Shown here piece after piece: positions 20,511 to 28,136 of a stretch of 64,000 nucleotides of DNA. Source of the stretch: Ruegeria arenilitoris (GTDB lineage: Bacteria > Pseudomonadota > Alphaproteobacteria > Rhodobacterales > Rhodobacteraceae); the NCBI RefSeq assembly GCF_013032445.1, contig NZ_WQCA01000003.1:62001-126000 (forward strand), in the 5' to 3' direction. A program made the translations under genes and the position numbers. The notes under the pieces are model-generated. The model had not been told where the DNA came from. It made no database searches and was given only the letters and a program-made list of their open reading frames with translations. How positions within the stretch are numbered: position 1 is the stretch's first letter; every line of letters begins with the position of its first letter.

Positions 20511-21823
20511 GTCACGTATTCCCACGCCACACGAAATCGGATCTACCCATCGCCGCAGGAGGCGACGGGTGCTATCTGATTGATACGCAGGGTTGCCGGT
20601 ATCTGGATTGCGGTGACGCTGCGGTGTCCTGTCTGGGCCACTCCGATCCGGCGGTGATCCGGGCCGTGCAGGAGCAGGTAGAGAAGATCGCCTTCGCACA
20701 TACCGGTTTCATGACCTCTGAACCGGCTGAAGCTCTGGCGGATTTGTTGGTTGAACAGGCGCCGGGCGATCTGGATCGGGTGTATTTCGTCTCGGGCGGG
20801 TCCGAGGCGACCGAGGCGGCGATCAAACTGGCGCGGCAGTATTATCTGGAGATCGGTCAGCCCGAGCGGCGGCATGTGATTGCCCGACGGCAAAGCTATC
20901 ACGGCAACACTTTGGGCGCCTTGTCAGCCGGAGGGAACGCATGGCGACGGGCGCAATTCGCGCCGATGCTGATTGATATGACCCATATCGCGCCTTGCTA
21001 TGAATACGCGGAAAAGCCGGAGAACGAGAGCAGCCATGACTACGGTCAGCGCGTCGCCAACGAGTTGGAGGCCGAAATCCTGCGGTTGGGGCCCGAGACC
21101 GTGATGGCTTTCATGGCCGAACCGGTCGTCGGGGCGACTCTGGGCGCGGTACCTGCCGTCGAGGGGTATTTCAAACGCATCCGAGAAATCTGTGACCAGT
21201 ATGGCGTGCTGCTAATTCTGGATGAGGTGATGTGCGGTATGGGCCGGACGGGGCACCTGTTCGCCTGTGATCACGATGGAGTGGCGCCGGATATCCTGTG
21301 CATCGCCAAAGGGTTGGGGGCCGGTTACCAACCGATTGGTGCGATGATTTGCACGGGCAGAATATACGAGGCCATCCGCGACGGGTCCGGGTTCTTTCAG
21401 CACGGTCATACTTACATTGGTCATCCGGTCGCAACGGCTGCGGCACTGGCCGTTGTGCGTGAGTTGACCGAGCGTGATTTGCCCGCAAGGGCGGGTGTCA
21501 TGGGTGAGGAGCTGCAATCGGCGCTTGAGGCTGCATTGGGACAACACCCCAATGTCGGGGATATTCGGGGTCGCGGCTTGTTCCGGGGCATTGAATTGGT
21601 CGCAGATCGCGACACCAAAACGCCGTTCGACCCGGCGCTCGGTGTGGCGGGGAAGATCAAGAAAGCCGCCCTGGCCGAAGGGTTGATCTGTTACCCGATG
21701 TCCGGCACCCGCGACGGTCGATTGGGCGATCACATCCTGCTGGCGCCGCCGTTCATTGTCGAAGAGGCGCAGATTGACGAGTTGGTTGGCAAGCTGAGCA
21801 AGGCAATGTGCGCGGTGATCTGA
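20507..21823 (+). CDS. Class III PLP-dependent aminotransferase
   Basis: A 438-residue omega-aminotransferase. The PLP lysine is in ILCIAKGLGAGYQP, preceded by the LLILDEVMCGMGRTG aspartate motif and the YFVSGGSEATEAAIKLARQYY phosphate-binding region. Class III enzymes move amino groups from omega-amino acids or amines. Coupled to the BKACE (four-base overlap), it could make the beta-keto acid that BKACE then cleaves, for example from a beta-amino acid. The pathway is inference; the family is clear. Confidence 0.92.
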   Translation: MSHVFPRHTKSDLPIAAGGDGCYLIDTQGCRYLDCGDAAVSCLGHSDPAVIRAVQEQVEKIAFAHTGFMTSEPAEALADLLVEQAPGDLDRVYFVSGGSEATEAAIKLARQYYLEIGQPERRHVIARRQSYHGNTLGALSAGGNAWRRAQFAPMLIDMTHIAPCYEYAEKPENESSHDYGQRVANELEAEILRLGPETVMAFMAEPVVGATLGAVPAVEGYFKRIREICDQYGVLLILDEVMCGMGRTGHLFACDHDGVAPDILCIAKGLGAGYQPIGAMICTGRIYEAIRDGSGFFQHGHTYIGHPVATAAALAVVRELTERDLPARAGVMGEELQSALEAALGQHPNVGDIRGRGLFRGIELVADRDTKTPFDPALGVAGKIKKAALAEGLICYPMSGTRDGRLGDHILLAPPFIVEEAQIDELVGKLSKAMCAVI

Positions 21824-21837
21824 TAGCCTATAAAAAA

Positions 21838-21862
21838 GCCCCCTCAAATGAGGGGGCTTTGA
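21838..21862. terminator. Bidirectional terminator, aminotransferase / infC
   Basis: AAAGCCCCCTC and GAGGGGGCTTT pair around AAAT, with A-rich sequence on the left and TTT on the right. It serves the convergent aminotransferase and infC genes. Confidence 0.9.
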
Positions 21863-21882
21863 ATTTCTGGTCGATTAAGACC

Positions 21883-22431
21883 TTATTTTTGCGGCAGAGG
21901 GCCGATCATCATAATCATCTGGCGGCCTTCCATCTTAGGCATGTTTTCGACCTTGCCCAGCTCCTTGATGTCCTCGGCCACGCGTTCCAGCAGCTCACGG
22001 CCCAGATTCTGGTGCGCCATTTCACGACCACGGAATCGCAGAGTGACTTTGACCTTGTCGCCCTTTTCCAGAAACTTGAAGACGTTCTTCATCTTGACGT
22101 CATAGTCATGGGTGTCAGTGTTGGGCCGGAACTTGACCTCTTTCACCTCGATGACTTTTTGTTTCTTGCGGGCTTCGCTTTCGCGTTTCTGCTGTTCGTA
22201 CTTGAACTTGCCGAAGTCCATGATCTTGCAGACCGGCGGGTTCGCGTTGGGCGAAATCTCAACCAGGTCAAGGCCGGCATCGGCTGCAAGTTGCATAGCT
22301 TTGGCGGGATGAACCACCCCGACGTTGTCACCATCAGCGCCAATCAGGCGAATTTCGGGGGCACGGATCTTTTCATTGACGCGCGGGCCAGTATCTCGTT
22401 GCGGCGGCGCGTTGTGAGGTCTGCGGGCTAT
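21883..22431 (-). CDS. infC: Translation initiation factor IF-3, AUA start
   Basis: A 182-residue IF-3 that keeps ribosomal subunits apart and proofreads start codons. The N-domain ([18 protein letters not shown]) and C-domain ([36 protein letters not shown]) are intact. No ATG, GTG or TTG lies in frame ahead of the conserved N-terminus; the best start is ATA at 22429-22431, eight bases after AAAGGA, giving (M)[16 protein letters not shown]-3 genes are known for rare starts because the factor represses its own initiation at non-AUG codons. An ATG-first frame would begin only at GTG 22317 and lose the N-domain. The gene is monocistronic here, without rpmI-rplT. Confidence 0.92.
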   Translation of the reverse strand: MARRPHNAPPQRDTGPRVNEKIRAPEIRLIGADGDNVGVVHPAKAMQLAADAGLDLVEISPNANPPVCKIMDFGKFKYEQQKRESEARKKQKVIEVKEVKFRPNTDTHDYDVKMKNVFKFLEKGDKVKVTLRFRGREMAHQNLGRELLERVAEDIKELGKVENMPKMEGRQMIMMIGPLPQK

Positions 22432-22445
22432 GGGTTCATTCCTTT
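22428..22445 (-). promoter_or_regulatory. infC initiation region with SD and out-of-frame minicistron
   Basis: On the minus strand AAAGGA (22445-22440) is followed directly by ATG AAC CCA TAG (22439-22428), whose last codon overlaps the ATA start of infC. The ATG touches the SD and is too close for normal initiation, leaving ATA at the usual spacing. Confidence 0.6.
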
Positions 22446-22590
22446 GATAATTGCAGAATTTCGAGCCCGGAATTTAGACTGCTGCGCGTCTTGATTCAAG
22501 CGCCAACCTTGCCGAAAGGGCTCAATAAATCAGGTTTAACAGCAGGTTTATGCGCGGGCCACGGTTATTCCAGAGGCCCGCGCGATTGGA

Positions 22591-23424
22591 TCAGCCGACA
22601 AAGGCCTTTTCGATCACGAATTCCTTGGGCTCGGAATTGGCGCCTTCGCGCAGGCCGAACTCTTCCAGGATGGCCTTGATGTCCAGGTTGAAGGCCAGCG
22701 AACCACACACCATGGCACGGTCGGTGTCCGGCTGGATGCCGCCCTCGATGCCCAGATCGGCAAACACGGTACCGTCTTTCAGCAGGTTGGTGATGCGGCC
22801 CATCTTGGGGCTCTCTTCCCGTGTTGTCGTGGGGTAGTAGCGAATCTTGTCGGCAAATCCTTCACCGATCAGTTCGGCGAGCATTTCGTCCTGACGAATG
22901 CTTTCGATCAGCTGACGGCCATATTCCAGTTCCGCCACTTCGCGGCAGGTGTGGGTGATGATGACCTCGTCATAGTCCTCATAGGTCTGCGGCTCGCGCA
23001 GTAGTGAGGCGAAAGGTGCAAAGCCGGTGCCGGTTGCAAAGAACCAAAGACGCTTACCGGGCAGCAGGGCGTCATGGACCAGTGTGCCGACGGGTTTGGG
23101 CCGCAGGATGATTTGATCACCCGGTTTGATATGCTGAAGTTTCGAAGTCAGTGGGCCGTCCTGCACCTTGATCGAGTAGAACTCTAGCTCTTCGTCCCAC
23201 GACGGCGAGGCAATCGAATAGGCGCGCAGCAGCGGTTTGCCGTTGTCGCCCAACAGGCCGATCATCACGAACTCGCCCGAGCGGAAGCGTAGCGAGGCAG
23301 GGCGCGACACCTTGAACGAGAACAGGCTGTCGGTCCAATGTTTCACTTCTTGAACGGTCTGCGCGTCCGGCAGAACGGGGGCCTTCACGGCGGTAGCTTC
23401 GGTCACGGGCTTCATCTCTGTCAT
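22591..23424 (-). CDS. fpr: Ferredoxin--NADP(+) reductase
   Basis: A 277-residue FAD-binding reductase that exchanges electrons between NADPH and ferredoxin or flavodoxin. The flavin motif RAYSIASP (about residue 75), the NADP-binding GTGFAPFASLLR and the VCGSLAFN region are present, and the C-terminal EFVIEKAFVG is typical of the bacterial subclass. Two starts are possible: ATG 23424 (MTEMKP, chosen) and ATG 23454, which has GGAG touching it with no spacing. It lies downstream of the cys operon behind a terminator and could supply electrons to the sulfite reductase, which here lacks a CysJ partner. Confidence 0.88.
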   Translation of the reverse strand: MTEMKPVTEATAVKAPVLPDAQTVQEVKHWTDSLFSFKVSRPASLRFRSGEFVMIGLLGDNGKPLLRAYSIASPSWDEELEFYSIKVQDGPLTSKLQHIKPGDQIILRPKPVGTLVHDALLPGKRLWFFATGTGFAPFASLLREPQTYEDYDEVIITHTCREVAELEYGRQLIESIRQDEMLAELIGEGFADKIRYYPTTTREESPKMGRITNLLKDGTVFADLGIEGGIQPDTDRAMVCGSLAFNLDIKAILEEFGLREGANSEPKEFVIEKAFVG

Positions 23425-23486
23425 CGTTTCACAGTCGGTGAGGTAAACCGACATCTCCGTTTAATCTTTGATCCAAGTCAGGAAAA

Positions 23487-23502
23487 GGGGGCAGTTGCCC
23501 CC
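23487..23502 (-). terminator. Terminator of the cys operon
   Basis: On the minus strand GGGGGC-AACT-GCCCCC is followed by TTTTCC. It lies between the end of the DUF934 gene and fpr, separating fpr from the sulfate operon. Confidence 0.8.
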
Positions 23503-23533
23503 ACGTCCTTTTTTCAGGCTGGCAATGGCGGTC

Positions 23534-23941
23534 TTAACCGCGCAGGCGGGCCTGATAGCTGTGGTCTTTCCAGTTGGCGCGGGCCAGCCACTGATCTTCG
23601 GGCTGACGGGCGGCCAAGGCGTCGTCGATCTCGACCTCGTCAAAGCCGCTGCGGCGGGCCATGGCGTATTGGTCGGCCAGCACGTGCCCTTTGGCGCGCA
23701 GGCGGCCGGTAAAGCCTTTCAGGCGCAGAACGCGGGCGATGGTAAAGCCGCGACCGTCCGCCGAAGACGGGAAGTCCACGCGCACCATCTGCGCGCTGCC
23801 CAACCGCTCAATCAGTTCATCCGGGTCAGCGTCCGAGGCCACATCCAGCGCGACCACATCATTGGCCGCGTCTTCCAGCGTGACAAAGCCGTCGGTCCAG
23901 TCATCGGGGGCAAACCCCGTATCCGATACGATTACGTTCAT
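23534..23941 (-). CDS. DUF934 protein of the sulfate assimilation operon
   Basis: A 135-residue DUF934 protein. The stretch ELIERLGSAQMVRVDFPSSADGRGFTIARVLRLKG and the end region DEVEIDDALAARQPEDQWL are characteristic. DUF934 genes sit with cysI and cysH in many proteobacteria and are thought to support sulfite reductase, but the biochemical role is unknown. The start is ATG 23939-23941 with GGAGAG five bases upstream; it overlaps the cysH stop by four bases (ATGA), so it is translationally coupled. It is the last gene of the operon, just before the terminator. Confidence 0.9.
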   Translation of the reverse strand: MNVIVSDTGFAPDDWTDGFVTLEDAANDVVALDVASDADPDELIERLGSAQMVRVDFPSSADGRGFTIARVLRLKGFTGRLRAKGHVLADQYAMARRSGFDEVEIDDALAARQPEDQWLARANWKDHSYQARLRG

Positions 23942-24699
23942 GTTTTCTCTCCGGCGCGCACCATCTTGCCATCGACAAAATGGATGCCGCATTCTTCTTT
24001 GTTCTGATCGCGCCAGCGTCCGGCGCGAGGGTCTTCACCCTCTTTGACCGGCGAGGTGCAGGGCGCACAGCCGATCGAGGGGTATCCTTTGGCCACCAGC
24101 GGATGCCGGGGCAGGTTATTTTCATCCATATAGGCGCGCACGTCCTCGGGCGCCCAATGAGCCAGCGGGTTGACCTTGATCCGGCCTGTGCCGTCCTCGA
24201 CCTCAAAGAAATCGAGCGCAGCGCGACTGCCCGACTGGAACCGTTTGCGTCCGGTGATCCAGCCATCGTACCCCGCCAAAGCTTTTTGCAGCGGGAAGGT
24301 CTTGCGCAGGTTACAGCACGCATCCATATCCCGCAGGCGCAATGCGCCATAAGGGTCGTCGCGCTGCACGTCCTCATCCTCGGCGCGGATGACGTGGACG
24401 TTTTTCAGGCCCAGACGCTCGCTCACCTCCTGCTGGTACTCCAGCGTTTCGGTGAACAGCATCTGCGTGTCTACAAACAGCACCGGGGTCATCTTATCGA
24501 CCACCGCTGCCATATGCAGCAATACCACTGATTCCGCACCAAAGCTTGAGACCAGAGCAAGCTCGTCGATCTCTTCAATGGCGCCGTGCATCACATCATG
24601 CGCAGAGTGGTGGCGGAACCGGGCGTTCAGCGCGTTGACCGTTTCGGTCAATTCAGCGCGATCCTTACCCAGTTCCGTCTGGATCAGGTCAAGCGGCAT
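23938..24699 (-). CDS. cysH: Adenylyl-sulfate (APS) reductase, CysH family
   Basis: A 253-residue reductase making sulfite from activated sulfate. It carries the extra [4Fe-4S] ligands CC (MDACCNLRK) and CxxC (GCAPCTS) besides the catalytic ECGIH cysteine near the C-terminus. That cysteine set marks APS reductases; enzymes strict for PAPS lack the cluster. The substrate is thus probably APS, so no APS kinase step is needed. ATP-binding SSFGAESVVLLHM is near residue 50. The start is ATG 24697-24699, overlapping the cysI stop by eleven bases. Confidence 0.93.
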   Translation of the reverse strand: MPLDLIQTELGKDRAELTETVNALNARFRHHSAHDVMHGAIEEIDELALVSSFGAESVVLLHMAAVVDKMTPVLFVDTQMLFTETLEYQQEVSERLGLKNVHVIRAEDEDVQRDDPYGALRLRDMDACCNLRKTFPLQKALAGYDGWITGRKRFQSGSRAALDFFEVEDGTGRIKVNPLAHWAPEDVRAYMDENNLPRHPLVAKGYPSIGCAPCTSPVKEGEDPRAGRWRDQNKEECGIHFVDGKMVRAGEKT

Positions 24700-26353
24700 T
24701 GGCCTGCGCCTCGGGGTAGAGGGCCGCCTTGAACGGCGCCATGCCCACCCGACGATAGGTCTGCAGGAATGTTTCCTCGCTGCTTTCGCGTTGTTCCAGA
24801 TACGTGTCGACGATGCGTTCCACGGCGGGCACGATTTCGTCATAGGCAAAGCCCGGACCGGTGCGGTCGCCAATGGCCGCGTTCTCGGTACCGTCACCAC
24901 CCAAAGTGATCTGGTAGTTCTCAACGCCTGCACGATCCAGACCCAGGATGCCGATATGACCCACGTGGTGGTGACCACATGCGTTGATGCAACCCGAGAT
25001 CTTGATCTTCAGGTGACCGATATCATGCTCGAGCTTCAGGTCTTCGAACCGGGTCGCGATTTCCTGAGCAACCGGGATCGAACGGGCCGTGGCCAGCGCG
25101 CAGTAATCCATGCCGGGACAAGCGATGATATCGCTGATCAGGCCGATATTAGCGGTAGCCAGTTCGTATTCCTTCAGCTTCGCGTGGATCGCAGGCAGGT
25201 CCGACTTGTGGACATGCGGCAGGATCACGTTCTGCTCATGGCTAATGCGAAGCTCGTCATAGGCGAACTCTTCTGCCAGATCGGCCATCACGCGCATCTG
25301 CTCGGCAGTCGCATCACCTGGCGTTGCGCCGTGTTTCTTGATCGAAATCGTGACGATCGCGTGGTCCGCATTCTTGTGCGGTGCGATGTTGGTGTCGACC
25401 CACGACCGGAAAACCGGATCGTTGGTGTAGGCGCTTTCGAACGACGCAACCGAACCTTCGCGGAAGACTGGGGCAGCAAAGTGGCCCTTGATCTCTTCCA
25501 GCAGGTTCATGTCGGCGCCCTTGAACTGCGGGCGAACCTGCAGGAAGCGCTCGTTGACCTTGGCGCGGATGGTGTCGATGCCGTTCTCGTGGACGGTGAT
25601 CTTGATACGCGCTTTGTATTTGTTGTCGCGACGACCGATCTGGTTCCACACGGAAACGGTGGCTTCCAGATAAGCCAGCAAGTCGTCAAAGGCGACGAAT
25701 TCGGACAGCTCTTTGCCGATCATCGGGGTACGACCCAGACCGCCGCCCACGATGACGCGGGCGCCCAGAACGCCGTCACGTTCGACCAGTTGGAGGCCGA
25801 TGTCATGCGCCTTGATCACGGCACGGTCGTTCTCGGACCCCGTGATGGCGATCTTGAATTTACGCGGCATGAACTGGAATTCGGGGTGGTCTGTGGACCA
25901 CTGGCGCAGCAGTTCGGCATAGGGGCGCGGATCGGCGACCTCATCTGCGGCGGCACCGGCGAAATGGTCGGCGGTCACGTTGCGGATGGTATTGCCCGAA
26001 GTCTGAATGGCGTGCATCCCAACCTCGGCCAGCGCGTCCAGCATATCCGGCACGTCGTTCAGTTTCGGCCAGTTGTATTGGATGTTCTGACGGGTGGTGA
26101 AGTGGCCATAACCCTTGTCCCACTTTTCAGCCAGCAGTGCCAACTGGCGCATCTGCGCGCTGTTCAGCGTGCCATAGGGGATGGCGACACGCAGCATGTA
26201 TGCGTGCAACTGCAGATACAGGCCGTTCATCAGGCGCAGGGGTTTGAATTCGTCTTCGGTCAGCGAGCCGTCAATACGGCGCTCTACCTGCGCGCGGAAC
26301 TGCGCGTTACGTTCTGCCAAAAATGCTGTGTCGAACTCGGAGTAGCGATACAT
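24689..26353 (-). CDS. cysI: Sulfite reductase hemoprotein (nitrite/sulfite reductase family)
   Basis: A 554-residue siroheme [4Fe-4S] enzyme reducing sulfite to sulfide. The cluster ligands are in ACPGMDYC (CX5C) and SGCINACGHHHVGHIG (CX3C). The N-terminal parachute region RQNIQYNWPKLNDVPDML and SGNTIRNVTAD bind siroheme. No flavoprotein subunit (cysJ) is present anywhere in the window, so electrons probably come from ferredoxin, in keeping with fpr nearby. In the minus-strand operon it lies between the DUF2849 gene and cysH. Start ATG 26351-26353. Confidence 0.95.
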   Translation of the reverse strand: MYRYSEFDTAFLAERNAQFRAQVERRIDGSLTEDEFKPLRLMNGLYLQLHAYMLRVAIPYGTLNSAQMRQLALLAEKWDKGYGHFTTRQNIQYNWPKLNDVPDMLDALAEVGMHAIQTSGNTIRNVTADHFAGAAADEVADPRPYAELLRQWSTDHPEFQFMPRKFKIAITGSENDRAVIKAHDIGLQLVERDGVLGARVIVGGGLGRTPMIGKELSEFVAFDDLLAYLEATVSVWNQIGRRDNKYKARIKITVHENGIDTIRAKVNERFLQVRPQFKGADMNLLEEIKGHFAAPVFREGSVASFESAYTNDPVFRSWVDTNIAPHKNADHAIVTISIKKHGATPGDATAEQMRVMADLAEEFAYDELRISHEQNVILPHVHKSDLPAIHAKLKEYELATANIGLISDIIACPGMDYCALATARSIPVAQEIATRFEDLKLEHDIGHLKIKISGCINACGHHHVGHIGILGLDRAGVENYQITLGGDGTENAAIGDRTGPGFAYDEIVPAVERIVDTYLEQRESSEETFLQTYRRVGMAPFKAALYPEAQANAA

Positions 26354-26418
26354 GATTAGCTGTCCTTGATTGCAGCCCCGAACCTTGGGGCCATGAAGGG
26401 GAGAGAGAGGGCCGAGGG

Positions 26419-26733
26419 TCAGGCCCGGGGCTGCGTTGCTGTTTCCTGCTTGCCATGGGCATAGTTCGAGGGTCCGGTGCGGCGGAACTCCTCGCGGAAA
26501 TGGGTGGGTTCGGGGCCGTTGTCGCCTGCGACGGCATCGGCTAGATAAGCACCGACGATCTTGCTGGCCTGGCGTGAAGCGTCCAGCAGGCGAACCTGCG
26601 CGTGCGCTTCGTCTGTGATCAATTCGGCGTCGGCCAGTTCGCGCGACCAGCGGTCGTCTTCGGTTTGGTAGATAACGTCGCCTTCCAACAGGTCGTTGGC
26701 GGTGACCACTTTAGGGGTAAAAGCGCGGGCCAT
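26419..26733 (-). CDS. DUF2849 protein of the cys operon
   Basis: A 104-residue soluble protein matching DUF2849 as I recall it, opening with KVVTANDLLEGDVIYQTEDDRWSRELADAELI. The family is found almost only between siroheme methyltransferase and sulfite reductase genes in alphaproteobacteria. A small accessory role in siroheme or sulfite reductase assembly is a guess from context. Its ATG shares a base with the stop of the upstream cobA gene (TGATG). No cysteines are present. Confidence 0.85.
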   Translation of the reverse strand: MARAFTPKVVTANDLLEGDVIYQTEDDRWSRELADAELITDEAHAQVRLLDASRQASKIVGAYLADAVAGDNGPEPTHFREEFRRTGPSNYAHGKQETATQPRA

Positions 26734-27509
26734 CAGGCGTGCTCCTTCTTGAATTCGGTCAGGGCCTTAGCCGCTTGGCGCGGGGCGAGGCCGTAAAAGG
26801 TCAGTGTGGGGCCGTCCATTTCGGCGGCGTTCAAATCGGTGGGCAATTGGTCCAGATTGGTGGCCAGAACGCGTTGATCGGGGCGCGAAGCGTTTTCTAC
26901 CAGCGTCACCGGTGTTTCGCGGTCGGCACCGTGCATGATCAGGCGGCCCTGAATGAAACGGGCGGATTTCTTGCCCATATAGATCGCTGCGACAGAACCG
27001 GGGCGTGCTAGCGCAGTCCAGTCGTGATCTGCAAACCCTTTCATGTCGTGGCCGGTCAGGAACCGAACCGAGGAATTCCGACCCCGGCGGGTCAGGCTTT
27101 GACCGATCCCTGCAACCGCAGCCGATGCCGCGGTGATGCCCGGAACGATCTGCCAGGAGATGCCTGCGGCCTCGACCGCTTCGATCTCTTCGTCCAGACG
27201 ACCAAACACGGTCGGGTCGCCGGATTTCAAGCGCACGACGTGGTGGCCTTTCACAGCGTAGTCGACCAGCAGCGCGTCAATGTCTTCTTGCTTCCACGAG
27301 GGACCAAAGCCTGCCTTGCCAACATCGACCAGAACGGCGGACTTGCCCGCCAGCTCCAGCACATCGGCGCTGATCAGGCGATCATGCAGCACAACATCAG
27401 CACGCTCAAAGGCATTCAGCGCCTTGAGCGTCAGCAATTCCGGATCGCCCGGACCCGCGCCGACAAAGTCGACGTGCCCTGTGCCATCATGTGATTGCGT
27501 TGCTTGCAT
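26733..27509 (-). CDS. cobA: Uroporphyrinogen-III C-methyltransferase (siroheme arm)
   Basis: A 258-residue SUMT that methylates uroporphyrinogen III twice to precorrin-2, the step toward siroheme. Motifs are DFVGAGPGDPELLTLKA at the start, VVRLKSGDPTVFGR, VPGITAASAAVAGIG and the end region YGLAPRQAAKA. It is a stand-alone methyltransferase, not fused to the CysG dehydrogenase/chelatase. As first gene of the minus operon cobA-DUF2849-cysI-cysH-DUF934 it makes the siroheme for CysI. The start is ATG 27507-27509; an upstream in-frame start would run into the divergent promoter region. Confidence 0.92.
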   Translation of the reverse strand: MQATQSHDGTGHVDFVGAGPGDPELLTLKALNAFERADVVLHDRLISADVLELAGKSAVLVDVGKAGFGPSWKQEDIDALLVDYAVKGHHVVRLKSGDPTVFGRLDEEIEAVEAAGISWQIVPGITAASAAVAGIGQSLTRRGRNSSVRFLTGHDMKGFADHDWTALARPGSVAAIYMGKKSARFIQGRLIMHGADRETPVTLVENASRPDQRVLATNLDQLPTDLNAAEMDGPTLTFYGLAPRQAAKALTEFKKEHA

Positions 27510-27543
27510 GTTCCGTTCCGCTTGGTTTGACTTGACCTGCAAT

Positions 27544-27556
27544 ATAGGAAATATTC
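27544..27556. promoter_or_regulatory. Candidate operator in the cobA / Lrp divergent region
   Basis: The stretch TAGGAAATATTCC holds the inverted repeat GGAA-ATA-TTCC. It lies between the cys operon and its divergent Lrp-type regulator, and Lrp-family sites are often AT-rich and loosely palindromic. This is a weak candidate. Confidence 0.25.
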
Positions 27557-27650
27557 CCGGTATTGCGCCATATGGGTGCTTAAATAAGAACAAACGTTCC
27601 GTAGATGACCCTAAACGGGACGTGAGTTTTGAAACGAAGGGAAAAATGGA

Positions 27651-28130
27651 ATGTCGGTGCGGATTGATGACACGGATCGGAAAATTCTGGTCGAGCTACA
27701 GCGCGACGCCAGCCAATCGCTGGACGAAATAGCAGCCCGTGTTGGCAGTTCCAAGACCCCGGTCTGGAATCGCATTCGCAAGCTGAAAGGGGCCGGAGTC
27801 ATCGGCCAGCAGACCGTTTTACTGGACGCCGAAGCGCTGGGATTCGAGGCGACCTTCTTTGTTCTGATCCGCACCTCTGAGCATGAGGCCGACTGGCAGC
27901 GCAGGTTCCTCAAAGCTCTGCGCGATCGCCCTGAAGTGCAAGAGGCACACCGATTGGCGGGCGACATCGACTATATCCTCAAGGTGCGGGTAAAAAACGC
28001 GCGGGCCTATGACGAATTTTATCAGACCCTGATTTCCGAGGTGCGTGTCCACAACGTGACAGCGCTGCTGTCGATGGAGGAGATCAAGTCCACCACCATG
28101 CTGCCCCTGAACGCGCTGATCGAAAGCTGA
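27651..28130 (+). CDS. Lrp/AsnC-family transcriptional regulator
   Basis: A 159-residue regulator with an N-terminal helix-turn-helix (RKILVELQRDASQSLDEIAARVGSSKTPVWNRI) and a C-terminal RAM ligand-binding fold (KALRDRPEVQEAHRLAGDIDYILKV). Lrp-family proteins form octamers and respond to amino acids. It is divergent from the cys operon with 141 bases between starts. A cysteine- or sulfur-responsive control of that operon is inferred from position only. ATG 27651 follows GAAGGGAAAAATGGA. Confidence 0.92.
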   Translation: MSVRIDDTDRKILVELQRDASQSLDEIAARVGSSKTPVWNRIRKLKGAGVIGQQTVLLDAEALGFEATFFVLIRTSEHEADWQRRFLKALRDRPEVQEAHRLAGDIDYILKVRVKNARAYDEFYQTLISEVRVHNVTALLSMEEIKSTTMLPLNALIES

Positions 28131-28136
28131 GGCCAG

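Noticed and set aside
24389..26359. A 656-codon open frame on the plus strand across cysH and cysI
   Set aside because: It is the antisense shadow of cysI and cysH, which have complete family motifs on the minus strand. High GC makes such long antisense frames common.
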